Assembly (NCBI RefSeq): GCF_004151235.1
Contig: NZ_JUIV01000003.1
Coordinates: forward strand, 305,001 to 369,000
Length of the DNA: 64,000 nt
DNA from: Flavobacterium anhuiense
GTDB lineage: Bacteria; Bacteroidota; Bacteroidia; Flavobacteriales; Flavobacteriaceae
Reading direction: 5' to 3'
Part shown: positions 42,212-51,414 of the stretch, in pieces
Position numbering within the stretch: the stretch's first letter is position 1
How the letters are laid out: every line of letters starts with the position of its first letter
The notes under the pieces: generated by a model
Seen by the model: only the letters and a program-made list of their open reading frames with translations
The model's database searches: none
Told to the model about the DNA's origin: nothing
Translations under genes and position numbers: made by a program

Positions 42212-42667
42212 ATGACACATGCAGAAGAAACCACAACAGAAACCATTAAAACTTTAGAAGGATTAATTTCAATTCTGGAAGATGGAAAATTAGGATATAC
42301 AAATGCAGCGGAACATGTAGAAAATCCAGCAATGAAAACCGATTTTCTTGAATACGCCCGCGAAAGAGCCTTATTTATTGTAGAGCTACAAAACCAAATC
42401 AACAAACTAGGAAAATCGACAGATACTTCTGGCGGAGGTCCGCTTGGAGCTTTACACCGTACTTGGATTGATATAAAATCTGCCTTTACAGGTGGAGACA
42501 CAGAAGCCATTATAAATGCCTGCATCACTGGTGAAGAAGCCGCTATCGAAAAATACAAAATGGCACTCGAAGAAAATCATTTGGAACATGATCAAGTCTA
42601 CATCGTTTCAAAACAATTAAACAGTATTCAAAATACTTTATCACAAATTAAAATGAGAGCAAATTAA
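42212..42667 (+). CDS. PA2169-type four-helix-bundle protein (DUF2383)
   Basis: The 151-residue protein is all helical with a ferritin-like layout: TLEGLISILEDGKLGYTNAAEHV, FLEYARERALFIVELQNQINKLG, LGALHRTWIDIKSAFTGGDTEAIINACITGEEAAIEKYKMAL. These match the DUF2383 family found in stress-related gene sets of many bacteria. Glu and His residues placed as in ferritin-like proteins may bind metal, though this is unproved. It is monocistronic. Confidence 0.87.
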   Translation: MTHAEETTTETIKTLEGLISILEDGKLGYTNAAEHVENPAMKTDFLEYARERALFIVELQNQINKLGKSTDTSGGGPLGALHRTWIDIKSAFTGGDTEAIINACITGEEAAIEKYKMALEENHLEHDQVYIVSKQLNSIQNTLSQIKMRAN

Positions 42668-42692
42668 TCGATCGATTCATGCTTTTTTTTTG

Positions 42693-42732
42693 AGAACTGC
42701 TCGGTCTTCGGATTGGGCGGTTTTTTTATTTT
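42693..42732 (+). terminator. Intrinsic terminator of the DUF2383 gene
   Basis: AACTGCTC / GGGCGGTT pairing around a TCTTCGGA loop is followed by a T run. Confidence 0.75.
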
Positions 42733-42788
42733 TTAAACTGAAAATAAATCTTACATTCGTCGCAACCAATTAAAAACTAAAAAACCAT

Positions 42789-43379
42789 ATGACATTAACT
42801 TTACGCTGGTATATCATTTTACTATTTGCAATTTTACTTTCTTCAATAACACAAGCACAAACAACTGGCAATTTCATAAAAGCCTCAATAGGTTATGGAT
42901 CTAGCAGTTCTTATTACATTGAAGATTATGGAAGTCAAGATGAAGTTGATGTTATGGGAGGTGGACTTTATCTTCAAGGCGAATACATTATAGGACTAAA
43001 ATCGTGGTTTAGCATAAGACCTTACGCCGGCGCCATTTTTGAATCTGTTGATAAAGATCAAAATGTACAAAATCAACCTCAATATAAAGTCACAACTAAT
43101 GCTTTTTTAATGGGAGGAAAAGTTCGTATTTGCGCACCAATTCCATGGGTTGCCCCATTTATTGAAGGTGGAATCGGAACGTCGATAGGTAAATTTGAAA
43201 CCTTTACACCAAACGTCAATTTTAATAAAAGCACTATTTTAATGCATATTCCTTTCAGTGTAGGATTAGCAGTGGGAAGACATAATAGTTTTGAAATTGG
43301 TATTTCTGGATACTTTCATCCAGCGGCAAAACAATCGACTGGAGTATTTGCAATCGGATATAATTTTCCATTAGATTAA
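42789..43379 (+). CDS. Small outer-membrane beta-barrel protein
   Basis: The 196-residue protein has a signal peptide ending in TQAQ and then eight or so amphipathic strands (FIKASIGYGSSSSYY, LYLQGEYIIGLKSWFSIRPYAG, VAPFIEGGIGTSIG, FAIGYNFPLD). This is the look of an OmpW/PorT-like small barrel. Substrate or role unknown. It is monocistronic. Confidence 0.8.
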   Translation: MTLTLRWYIILLFAILLSSITQAQTTGNFIKASIGYGSSSSYYIEDYGSQDEVDVMGGGLYLQGEYIIGLKSWFSIRPYAGAIFESVDKDQNVQNQPQYKVTTNAFLMGGKVRICAPIPWVAPFIEGGIGTSIGKFETFTPNVNFNKSTILMHIPFSVGLAVGRHNSFEIGISGYFHPAAKQSTGVFAIGYNFPLD

Positions 43380-43538
43380 TCATATTCTCAATTCTCAAAT
43401 TAAAAATTTCATTTATCTTCATTCCATATTAAGTTAACAATTTCAAAAAAATCGCTTCATCACTAGCAAACTCAAATAATTTATTAGACCTTTGCACACT
43501 TTTTTTCGGGAATACCACAAAAGTCTAAAGTTTTAGAA

Positions 43539-45404
43539 ATGAAGAAGAAAATCGAAATATTAGCTCCTGCTAGAGATTTAATTGGAGGAATCGCTGCCAT
43601 AAACAGTGGTGCAGATGCTGTATATATTGGCGCACCGCAATTTGGTGCACGTTCAAATGCAAACAACTCTATTGCAGATGTTGCTGAACTGGTAAAATAT
43701 GCCCATCTATTTAACGCACAGGTTTTTGTGGTTATCAATACTATTTTATATGATAACGAATTAGAAACTTGTCGTGCCATGATCTGGGAATTGTACGATA
43801 TTGGTGTCGATGCCCTAATTATTCAGGACATGGCGATTATGGAAATGGACCTGCCTCCTATCGTACTTCACGCCAGTACACAAGCCAATAATCGTGACAA
43901 AGAAAAAATAAAATTCCTTAAAGATGCTGGCATCAAACGTGTGGTTTTAGCGCGTGAATTGAACCTGCATCAAATTAAAGAAATATACGATTACGCTGAT
44001 GTTGAATTAGAATTTTTCGTAACGGGAGCACTTTGCGTATCATTCAGCGGAAACTGTTATATGAGTGTGGCAAACGGAGAACGCAGTGCGAACCGTGGTT
44101 CTTGCGCGCAAAACTGCCGTTTACCTTATAACTTAATTGACGGAAACGGAGATACTTTAATCAGAAACAGCCACTTGCTTTCGATTAAAGATTTAGACGT
44201 TTCAGATCAGATTCCAAATTTGATCGAAGCTGGAATCGTTTCTTTCAAAATCGAAGGAAGATTGAAAGACGTCGCTTACGTTAAAAACAATGTTTCTTAT
44301 TTACGTCAAAAATTAGACAGCTTTTTAGAGGGAAGCGATAAATACACGAAAGCTTCTTCTGGAAGATGTACATATACTTTCGACTCTACTTTGAGTAGAA
44401 CTTTCAATCGCGGTTATACCGATTATTTTGTAAACGAAAGACATGCTAGTATTGGTTCTTGGGAAAGTCCAAAATCAAAAGGTCAATATATTGGTAAATT
44501 AATCCGAACTATTGGCGGTGCTTACGAAATCGAAAACGGCGAATTATTAAACAACGGCGACGGACTTTGCTTCATCAACGAAAATAACGAAGCTGACGGA
44601 ATCTATGTAAACAAAGCCGAAAACGGAAAAGTTTATCCAAACGTTTTAAAAGAAATAAAAGACGGAACTTTCATTTATAGAAATAACGACGCTGCTTTCA
44701 TCAAAATTGTTGAAAGAGAAGACAGTGCGATCCGTAAAATCGGAACAACTTTATTGCTTACCGAAAACGAAAACGGTTTTGAATTAATCGCAACTGATGA
44801 AGACGGAAACGTAAGCACAGTAAAATTAGAGCATCCGAAAGAACAAACTAAAACTGGCGAATCGATCGAAGAAAACATCAAAGTTCAATTGGCAAAAACA
44901 GGTTTTACGCCGTACAGCGCTGATGAAATCAATGTAATGTTCTCTGAAAACTGGTTCCTTCCTATTTCAAAAATCAACGAAATGAGAAGAAATGTTTTCG
45001 AACAATTATCAGAAATTCGTTTAGCAAATTACGTTCGCGAAGAGCACCAATTAGTAAAAACGTCACATCCTTATCCAGAAACGAAACTGGATTTTATGTA
45101 CAACGTTTCAAACAAAACCGCTCGTAAATTCTACGAACGCCACGGTGTTACAGAAATTGAAAAAGCATTCGAATTACAATGGGATCCAGGAAAATCTCGT
45201 GTAATGACAACTAAATATTGCATCAAATACGAATTAAAAAAATGTCCAATTCACCAAAAAGACATCGTAGGCGTTAAAGTAAAAGAACCATTGGTTTTAA
45301 AACAAGGAGAATTGGAATACAAACTAAAATTCAACTGTAAACCATGCGAAATGGAAATTTGGGAAAAAGATGCTGAATTTGAGATTGAAGATCATTTTCA
45401 TTAA
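43539..45404 (+). CDS. U32 peptidase-family protein, probable tRNA 5-hydroxyuridine synthesis factor (TrhP-like)
   Basis: The 621-residue protein matches the U32 family. The signature lies in ELEFFVTGALCVSFSGNCYMS and continues with RGSCAQNCRLPY; these Cys residues bind an iron-sulfur cluster in characterised relatives. The N-terminal barrel begins ILAPARDLIGGIAAINSGADAVYIG. Homologues such as YegQ/TrhP act in prephenate-dependent 5-hydroxyuridine formation in tRNA rather than as proteases. The C-terminal CPIHQKD and FNCKPCEMEIW may bind another metal. Confidence 0.9.
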   Translation: MKKKIEILAPARDLIGGIAAINSGADAVYIGAPQFGARSNANNSIADVAELVKYAHLFNAQVFVVINTILYDNELETCRAMIWELYDIGVDALIIQDMAIMEMDLPPIVLHASTQANNRDKEKIKFLKDAGIKRVVLARELNLHQIKEIYDYADVELEFFVTGALCVSFSGNCYMSVANGERSANRGSCAQNCRLPYNLIDGNGDTLIRNSHLLSIKDLDVSDQIPNLIEAGIVSFKIEGRLKDVAYVKNNVSYLRQKLDSFLEGSDKYTKASSGRCTYTFDSTLSRTFNRGYTDYFVNERHASIGSWESPKSKGQYIGKLIRTIGGAYEIENGELLNNGDGLCFINENNEADGIYVNKAENGKVYPNVLKEIKDGTFIYRNNDAAFIKIVEREDSAIRKIGTTLLLTENENGFELIATDEDGNVSTVKLEHPKEQTKTGESIEENIKVQLAKTGFTPYSADEINVMFSENWFLPISKINEMRRNVFEQLSEIRLANYVREEHQLVKTSHPYPETKLDFMYNVSNKTARKFYERHGVTEIEKAFELQWDPGKSRVMTTKYCIKYELKKCPIHQKDIVGVKVKEPLVLKQGELEYKLKFNCKPCEMEIWEKDAEFEIEDHFH

Positions 45405-45412
45405 TTTTTACC

Positions 45413-45826
45413 GCAAAGTTTTTTAACCGCAAAGACGCAAAGGAATACGCAAAGTTCGCAAAGATTATTTTAAAATCTTTGCGAACTTTTTCTTTTTTTA
45501 AGCTTCTATTCCCCAAAATCTTGTCATTTCGACGAAGGAGAAATCTTCGCCAGTAGCTCTACAAAGATTGGCTTATTGGAACGGAATTACTCGTAGAGAT
45601 TTCTCCTTCGTCGAAATGACAAACTGTGTGGTTATTTTGTCTTAAAAATAAAATCAATTGCAAAATTAAATCTGCTGAATCTGCAAAATCTGCGTGAGAA
45701 ATTCTTTGAGTTCTTTTTTATCTTAAAAACAAAAATTTAGCGCTCTTTGCGTAAATCTTTGCGAACTTTGCGGTTAAAAAAAGCTTTTTCCCTACTTTTA
45801 CTACTTAAACACTACAACACTCCAAA
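45413..45826. repeat. Nested repeat region with CTTTGCG-type arms
   Basis: Outer arms rich in ACGCAAAGTTCGCAAAGA (45417-45465) pair with AATCTTTGCGAACTTTGCGG (about 45755-45774). The inner stem around 45447-45490 (TTCGCAAAGATT / AATCTTTGCGAA, T-rich tail) can serve as terminator of the U32 gene. A complete GTCATTTCGA palindrome lies inside at 45523-45620. No gene is visible. Confidence 0.65.
45523..45620. repeat. GTCATTTCGA palindromic element, 98 bases
   Basis: Perfect 23-base arms begin GTCATTTCGACGAAGGAG and end with its complement. The core carries a short second stem. Other members are at 53293-53392, 58185-58284 and, truncated, 27031-27108. Confidence 0.85.
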
Positions 45827-46987
45827 ATGAAAATACTACTCCTAGGTTCAGGCGAATTAGGCAAAGAATTTGTCATTGCCGCACAACGAATCGGACAAAC
45901 TGTAATTGCAGTTGACAGTTACGAAAATGCTCCGGCAATGCAAGTTGCACACAGTTTCGAAGTCATCAATATGTTAGACGGCGAAGCGCTTGACCAAATC
46001 GTAGCCAAACATAAACCTGATTTTATTGTTCCAGAAATAGAAGCCATTCGCACCGAACGTTTTTACGATTACGAAAAACAAGGCATTACCGTTGTCCCTT
46101 CAGCGAAAGCGGCAAATTTTACTATGAACCGTAAAGCAATCCGCGATTTAGCGTCAAAAGAATTGGGATTAAGAACAGCAAAATACCAATACGCCACTTC
46201 AGCTGAAGAGCTTCAAAAAGCCGTTCAGGAAGTTGGAATCCCATGCGTCGTAAAACCTTTAATGTCTTCGTCTGGAAAAGGACAATCGACTATTAAAACA
46301 GAAAGCGATATTGAAAAAGCATGGCAATACGCCGTTGCAGGTTCGCGTGGTGATGTTATTGAAGTGATTGTTGAAGCTTTCGTAGATTTTCATTCAGAAA
46401 TTACGCTTTTGACGATTACACAAAATAACAATCCAACTTTGTTCTGTGCTCCAATTGGCCACAGACAAGAAAGAGGCGATTATCAGGAAAGCTGGCAGCC
46501 GGCTTTAGTTTCAGAAAAAGATTTATACGAAGCTCAGGATATGGCCGAAAAAATTACAGAAGCACTTGGCGGTGCCGGACTTTTTGGTGTTGAATTTTTC
46601 CTGACTAAAGAAGGCGTTTATTTCTCTGAACTTTCTCCGCGTCCGCACGATACAGGAATGGTAACTTTGGCTGGAACACAGAATTTCAACGAATTTGAAT
46701 TGCATTTAAGAGCCATTTTAAGTCTTCCAATTTTCGAAATTACTTTAGAAAAAGCCGGAGCAAGTGCCGTAATTTTAGCATCTGAAGATTCTGCAAATCC
46801 AACTTTTAGCGGAATCGAAAAAGTAGCGGCTTTACCAAAAACGGATTTTAGGATTTTTGGAAAACCAACTTCAAGACCTTATCGAAGAATGGGAGTTGTT
46901 TTAAGTTATGATACTCTTTCAACTCCAATTAACGAAGTAACAGAACGCGCCAAAGAAACGGCAAAATTAATAACTGTAAATTCTTAA
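45827..46987 (+). CDS. purT: Formate-dependent phosphoribosylglycinamide formyltransferase (GAR transformylase 2)
   Basis: The 386-residue ATP-grasp enzyme converts glycinamide ribonucleotide, formate and ATP to formyl-GAR in purine synthesis. The N-terminal [40 protein letters not shown] binds GAR; the ATP-grasp domain has [15 protein letters not shown] and [43 protein letters not shown] is the metal site. The length fits E. coli PurT (392). Two small genes follow in the same operon. Confidence 0.96.
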   Translation: MKILLLGSGELGKEFVIAAQRIGQTVIAVDSYENAPAMQVAHSFEVINMLDGEALDQIVAKHKPDFIVPEIEAIRTERFYDYEKQGITVVPSAKAANFTMNRKAIRDLASKELGLRTAKYQYATSAEELQKAVQEVGIPCVVKPLMSSSGKGQSTIKTESDIEKAWQYAVAGSRGDVIEVIVEAFVDFHSEITLLTITQNNNPTLFCAPIGHRQERGDYQESWQPALVSEKDLYEAQDMAEKITEALGGAGLFGVEFFLTKEGVYFSELSPRPHDTGMVTLAGTQNFNEFELHLRAILSLPIFEITLEKAGASAVILASEDSANPTFSGIEKVAALPKTDFRIFGKPTSRPYRRMGVVLSYDTLSTPINEVTERAKETAKLITVNS

Positions 46988-46989
46988 CT

Positions 46990-47310
46990 ATGAAAAATAT
47001 AATATTAGCAACTTTCCTTTTTATTGGAATCGCTGTGCAAGCACAAAGCAAAAAGAAATTTGATAAACCAACAGTTGTAGAAGCTTCATGTGGAGAATGC
47101 CAATTCGGAATGAAAGGCAAAAGCTGTGATTTAGCCGTTCGTATTGACGGAAAATCGTATTTCGTTGACGGAACTACGATTCACGATCACGGAGATGCAC
47201 ACGCTGAAAAAGGTTTTTGCAATGCAATCAGCAAAGCTTTAGTTACGGGAGAAATCAAAGGAAACAGATTTAAAGCAACTTCATTTACTTTAATAGACGA
47301 TAAAAAATAA
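46990..47310 (+). CDS. Small secreted Cys-rich protein (DUF6370-like)
   Basis: The 106-residue protein has a signal peptide ending in VQAQ. The mature part holds CGECQFGMKGKSCDLAVRIDGKSYFVDG and HDHGDAHAEKGFCNA, giving four Cys and three or four His, which suggests disulfides or metal binding in the periplasm. This looks like the DUF6370 family, though I cannot confirm that without a search. It starts two bases after purT and overlaps the Crp/Fnr gene by one base (TAATG). Confidence 0.78.
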   Translation: MKNIILATFLFIGIAVQAQSKKKFDKPTVVEASCGECQFGMKGKSCDLAVRIDGKSYFVDGTTIHDHGDAHAEKGFCNAISKALVTGEIKGNRFKATSFTLIDDKK

Positions 47311-47885
47311 TGGCATTAATTCTCGAAAACATTGCCAAACACGTTTCTCTGACACCAGAAGAACAGGCGCTTTTTTTATCTAAACTGGAAACAAACACTT
47401 ACAAAGCTAAAACGCTTTTATTAAACGCTGGTGAAGTCTGCAAACATTCCTATTTTGTAAACTCCGGAATTTTAAGAAGTTTCAACATCAACGATAATAT
47501 TGTTGAACATGTTCTTTCATTCGCATGCGAAGGCTGGTGGATGAGCGATATGTACAGTTATTTTTCGCAAAAGCCGGGACAGCTTTTTATTGAAGTTTTA
47601 GAAGAAGCTGAAGTCGTTTCGTTATCCAAAGAAAATCAAGAACAATTGTATCTTGAAATTCCGAAGCTGGAACGTTTTTTCAGGATTTTAATTGAGAATT
47701 CATTAGTTGCAAATCAACAAAGATTAATGGACAATTTGAGTTTACCTGCCGAAGAACGTTTTGAGAAATTCACTAAAAAATATGGAACATTAGTTCACAA
47801 AGTTCCTCAAAAGCAAATCGCTTCTTTCATTGGTGTAACACCTGAATTTTTCAGCAAAATGAAAGCTAGGCTTTTGAAAAAATAA
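47310..47885 (+). CDS. Crp/Fnr-family transcriptional regulator
   Basis: The 191-residue protein has a cyclic-nucleotide-binding-like domain (about residues 10-115, with LLNAGEVCKHSYFVNSGILRSF) and a C-terminal helix-turn-helix (QKQIASFIGVTPEFFSKMKARLLKK). The nucleotide contact residues of Crp are not conserved, so the ligand is unknown. The recognition helix (TPEFFSKMKARL) is of the type common in Bacteroidetes Crp-like regulators. Translational coupling to the small Cys-rich gene suggests a joint role. Whether it binds the yceI boxes is not known. Confidence 0.9.
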   Translation: MALILENIAKHVSLTPEEQALFLSKLETNTYKAKTLLLNAGEVCKHSYFVNSGILRSFNINDNIVEHVLSFACEGWWMSDMYSYFSQKPGQLFIEVLEEAEVVSLSKENQEQLYLEIPKLERFFRILIENSLVANQQRLMDNLSLPAEERFEKFTKKYGTLVHKVPQKQIASFIGVTPEFFSKMKARLLKK

Positions 47886-48040
47886 GTTTTTTTTGCCACA
47901 GATTTCACAGATTAAAAGGATTAAAAAATGTTGTTACGAATTACACGAATTTTCACGAATTTTTATTCAATTTAATTTGTGGAAATTCGTGTAATTCTTG
48001 GCTAAAAAAAATCACTTTAATCTGTGAAATCTGTGGTAAA
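47886..48040. repeat. Nested palindrome of the CACAGATT / ACGAATT type
   Basis: Outer arms GCCACAGATTTCACAGATTA (from 47895) and AATCTGTGAAATCTGTGG (48019-48036) enclose an inner stem of GTTACGAATTACACGAATT and AATTCGTGTAATTCTTGGC. Similar arms occur at 55608-55826. It lies between convergent genes. Confidence 0.7.
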
Positions 48041-48073
48041 AAAAATACGGCTCGCAAATCGAACCGTATTTTC
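48041..48073 (-). terminator. Intrinsic terminator of aceA
   Basis: AATACGGCTCG / CGAACCGTATT (one mismatch) is followed on the minus strand by a T run. Confidence 0.78.
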
Positions 48074-48080
48074 TTTTGAA

Positions 48081-49361
48081 TTAAAATTGCTCAACCTCAG
48101 TAGAATGTTCCATTGCTGTTATTGCTGATTTTCCTAACATAACGGTATTTTGAACCGCATCGAAATAAGAAGTTCCTACGAAAGCTTGGTGCTTTACCGC
48201 TCTGAATCCGTTTTGCTGTAAAGCGAATTCACGTTCCTGCAATTCAGAATAACCTGCCATTCCGCGTTCTTTGTACGCTTTAGACAATTCGAACATACTT
48301 GTGTTCAAAGCATGGAATCCCGCCAAAGTGATGAATTGGAAAGCATATCCCATTTCGGCCAAATCTTCTCTAAACGTTTCCATTTCAGCAACTGATAATT
48401 TTGCCGCCCAATTGAAAGATGGAGAACAATTGTATGCCAGCATCTTATCCGGAAATTCTTTTTTCATTGCTTTTGCAAACTTTCTAGCGTAATCCAAATC
48501 AGGATTACTGGTTTCCATCCAGATTAAATCAGCATAAGGCGCATAACTCAAACCTCTTGCGATTCCCTGCTCGATTCCATTTTTTACATAAAAGAAACCT
48601 TCAGCTGTTTTTTCTCCTGTCAAGAATTTTCTATCTCTAGGATCAGCATCACTTGTTAATAAATTTGCAGCATCTGCATCTGTTCTAGCAACAATTAAAG
48701 TTGGAACTCCCATAACATCCGAAGCTAATCTAGCTGCAATTAGTTTATTAATTGCTTCTTGTGTCGGTACCAAAACTTTTCCGCCTAAGTGTCCGCATTT
48801 TTTAGCAGAACTCAGCTGATCTTCAAAATGCACTCCAGAAGCTCCAGCTTCAATCATAGATTTCATCAATTCGAAAGCATTTAGGTTTCCACCAAAACCT
48901 GCTTCTGCATCGGCTACAATCGGAACCAAATAATCTTTTTTATCTTCAATATTATTAACAGTCTGAATCTGATCGGCACGCAGTAAAGCGTTATTGATCT
49001 TTTTAACCACCATTGGCACACTGTTTACAGGATAAAGTGATTGGTCAGGATACATTTCTCCAGCTAAGTTTGCATCAGCAGCAACCTGCCATCCGCTTAA
49101 ATAAATCGCTTCTAAACCCGCATCGACTTCCTGAATCGCCTGATTTCCAGTCAACGCCCCCAAACCCGCAACATAATCCTGACTTTTTAACTTTCTCCAT
49201 AATTTTTCTGCACCTATTTTAGCAATAGAATGCTCAATTTTATAAGACCCCTGAAGCGCCACAACTTCACTCGCAGTGTAAGGACGTTCAACGCCTTTCC
49301 ATCTCGGGTTCGTAATCCAATCATTAATCAATTCCTGAATTCTGTCTTCTGTTGTTTTCAT
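48081..49361 (-). CDS. aceA: Isocitrate lyase
   Basis: The 426-residue enzyme splits isocitrate into succinate and glyoxylate, the first step of the glyoxylate shunt. The active-site motif KKCGHLGGK (about residues 192-200) holds the catalytic Cys. [12 protein letters not shown] binds the metal, and [12 protein letters not shown] and [10 protein letters not shown] are conserved. The length matches the E. coli enzyme. It lies 243 bases downstream of aceB on the same strand, with a repeat in the gap that could weaken read-through. Confidence 0.97.
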   Translation of the reverse strand: MKTTEDRIQELINDWITNPRWKGVERPYTASEVVALQGSYKIEHSIAKIGAEKLWRKLKSQDYVAGLGALTGNQAIQEVDAGLEAIYLSGWQVAADANLAGEMYPDQSLYPVNSVPMVVKKINNALLRADQIQTVNNIEDKKDYLVPIVADAEAGFGGNLNAFELMKSMIEAGASGVHFEDQLSSAKKCGHLGGKVLVPTQEAINKLIAARLASDVMGVPTLIVARTDADAANLLTSDADPRDRKFLTGEKTAEGFFYVKNGIEQGIARGLSYAPYADLIWMETSNPDLDYARKFAKAMKKEFPDKMLAYNCSPSFNWAAKLSVAEMETFREDLAEMGYAFQFITLAGFHALNTSMFELSKAYKERGMAGYSELQEREFALQQNGFRAVKHQAFVGTSYFDAVQNTVMLGKSAITAMEHSTEVEQF

Positions 49362-49604
49362 AAATAGTTTAAGTTAAAGTGGTTTGTTTTTTAGTGTTCA
49401 GTCGCAGTTTTAAGTATTCAGTTTTTAACTGTGACTTTTTTTCTTTGAATTTAATTTTAAACACATAGAAACATAGTCATCCTTTGTGGTTAAAGGCGCT
49501 TCACTTACATAAATACACATAGCTATCTATGTGTGAAAAACTAGTTTTTTTCTTCTTTCTCTTTTCAGAAGATTAAGATCTATGTTTCTATGTGTTTAAA
49601 AATT
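49362..49604. repeat. Repeat region between aceB and aceA
   Basis: A palindromic region pairs TTTTAAACACATAGAAACATAG (from 49451, arms about 20 bases) with CTATGTTTCTATGTGTTTAA (49582-49600); inside lies a small stem ACACATAGC/TATCTATGTGT. To its right in transcription order, a CAGTTTTAAGTATTCAGTTTT segment resembles 58095-58130. Confidence 0.65.
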
Positions 49605-51206
49605 TCATAGATATTTATAGCAAGGAATCGTTAAGAAATCCACAAAATGCAGATTTACAACCAATCTTTCCAGCAATTTTTCAGCTAATGGAAATTGCTG
49701 TTTTTCATGATTTTCTTCTCCTAATTCTTCCTTGATTTTTCTAAATTCATCTAAAGCTAATTCATGATAATATGCCAAATCTAATTTTCGCCCATTATCC
49801 AAAATCACTTTATTTTGAAGCCATTGCCACAATTGCGATCTTGAGATTTCGGCGGTTGCCGCATCTTCCATTAAATTATGCAAAGCTGCTGCGCCTTGTC
49901 CATTTAGCCATGAAGCCAGATATAACACTGCTACATTTATATTTTTTCTAACTCCGTTTTCTGTAATCAGTCCAATTGGCGGTTCAATCAAATCGGCTTC
50001 TGTAATTCTTCGATGTTCTCTTTTTACATGAATCTGATTTGGAGTTCGCATTCCTTTATCAAAAACTTCTTTAGCTATTGAAACTAAATCTGGGTGCGCA
50101 ACCCAAGTTCCGTCGTGACCATTTCGAACTTCACGTTCTTTGTCGGTTTTTACTTTTGCGAAAGCGATAGCATTTGCTTCTTCATTATTTCGAATCGGAA
50201 TTTGAGCAGCCATTCCGCCAATCGCATGAATACCACGTTTATGACATCTCTGAATTACCAGATTTGAATAGGCATTCATAAAAGGCGAAGTCATATTTAC
50301 CTGATCACGATCTGGAACAATGAATTTTGGATTTTTTCTAAACTTTTTAATGTAAGAGAAAATATAATCCCAGCGCCCGCAGTTCAAGCCCACAATATGT
50401 TCTTTTAATTCATAAATAATTTCATCCAACTGAAAACTCGCTGTAATCGTTTCAATTAAAACCGTCACTTTTATAGTTCCGCGTTTTAGATTTAGATAAT
50501 CTTCTGTAAAATCAATTACAGTATTCCACCATCTAGCTTCCAGATAATGTTCCAATTTCGGAATGTAGAAATACGGTCCTGAATTGTTTTCTAAAAGTTT
50601 TTTGTGATTGTGAAAAACATATAAACCAAAATCTACCAAAGAACCCGAAACTTCATTTCCTTCAATCAAAACATGTTTTTCAGGCAAATGCAAACCTCTT
50701 GGACGAACAATCAGCGTTGCGATTTTTTCATTTAAGTGATACGATTTCTGCTTTATCAAATCAGTAAACGTGATGGTTTTGTTAACAGCATCTATCAGGT
50801 TCATTTGTCCATCCATCAGGTTTTGCCAAGTTGGCGAAGTGCTGTCTTCAAAATCGGCCATAAAAGTTTTTGCACCAGAATTCAAAGCATTGATAATCAT
50901 TTTACGATCAACTGGGCCAGTAATTTCAACTCTTCGATCCAATAAATCTTTCGGAATTTCTCCAGCTATCCAATTACTTTCTCTGATGCTTTTGGTTTCT
51001 GGAATAAAAACCGGCATGATTCCCTGATCAAAAGTGACTTGCTTCTGTTCTCTTTGTAAAAGCAGTAATTTTCTTTGCGATTCGAATTTTTTATGCAATT
51101 CGATAATAAACGCAGTTGCTTCTTCTGTCCAGATTTTTGGATAAGCAAGCTTTTTGTCGGCTAGGAATTCTATAGCCATTTCAGTGATCTCTAATTGGTT
51201 TTTCAT
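49605..51206 (-). CDS. aceB: Malate synthase A
   Basis: The protein (533 residues from ATG 51206) condenses glyoxylate with acetyl-CoA to malate, the second step of the glyoxylate shunt. Marks are DFEDSTSPTWQNLMDGQ, IRPRGLHLPEKH-like segment, VTVLIETITASFQLDEIIYELKEHIVGLNCGRWDYIFSYIKK (catalytic Glu/Asp metal site), and GHDGTWVAHPDLV. The length fits type A. Thirty bases upstream is another in-frame ATG (51236). It is divergent from the XRE/ScfR regulator, and the palindrome at 51347-51360 lies next to its promoter. Confidence 0.96.
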   Translation of the reverse strand: MKNQLEITEMAIEFLADKKLAYPKIWTEEATAFIIELHKKFESQRKLLLLQREQKQVTFDQGIMPVFIPETKSIRESNWIAGEIPKDLLDRRVEITGPVDRKMIINALNSGAKTFMADFEDSTSPTWQNLMDGQMNLIDAVNKTITFTDLIKQKSYHLNEKIATLIVRPRGLHLPEKHVLIEGNEVSGSLVDFGLYVFHNHKKLLENNSGPYFYIPKLEHYLEARWWNTVIDFTEDYLNLKRGTIKVTVLIETITASFQLDEIIYELKEHIVGLNCGRWDYIFSYIKKFRKNPKFIVPDRDQVNMTSPFMNAYSNLVIQRCHKRGIHAIGGMAAQIPIRNNEEANAIAFAKVKTDKEREVRNGHDGTWVAHPDLVSIAKEVFDKGMRTPNQIHVKREHRRITEADLIEPPIGLITENGVRKNINVAVLYLASWLNGQGAAALHNLMEDAATAEISRSQLWQWLQNKVILDNGRKLDLAYYHELALDEFRKIKEELGEENHEKQQFPLAEKLLERLVVNLHFVDFLTIPCYKYL

Positions 51207-51316
51207 AGCTGCAGATTTTAATTTTTTATTTAACAAAACAGATTTTCTGTTTTCATTTCATTTCGTTAAAAACATATAAATCATAACTAATTCATAATTA
51301 ATAAGTTTCAACGATA

Positions 51317-51382
51317 CAATGTTATAAAAAAGTTTTTTACAAAACAAGCGAACGTTCGCTAAATTTAAAAAATATTTTTTTG
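51317..51382. promoter_or_regulatory. Divergent promoter region with 14-bp perfect palindrome AGCGAACGTTCGCT
   Basis: The palindrome lies at 51347-51360. For aceB (minus), TAACATTG (51317-51324) is a one-mismatch -7 box and TTG (51345-51347 complement) sits 20 bases away, so the palindrome touches the -33 element. For the regulator (plus), TTG at 51380 and TACATTTG at 51403-51410 form a good pair. The palindrome is the likely binding site of the divergently encoded regulator. Confidence 0.65.
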
Positions 51383-51402
51383 GCGATTATTTTTAGATTA
51401 CT

Positions 51403-51410
51403 TACATTTG
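51403..51410 (+). promoter_or_regulatory. Predicted -7 box of the XRE/ScfR regulator gene
   Basis: TACATTTG matches TAnnTTTG and lies only four bases before ATG 51415, so the mRNA would be almost leaderless. Confidence 0.5.
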
Positions 51411-51414
51411 AATT

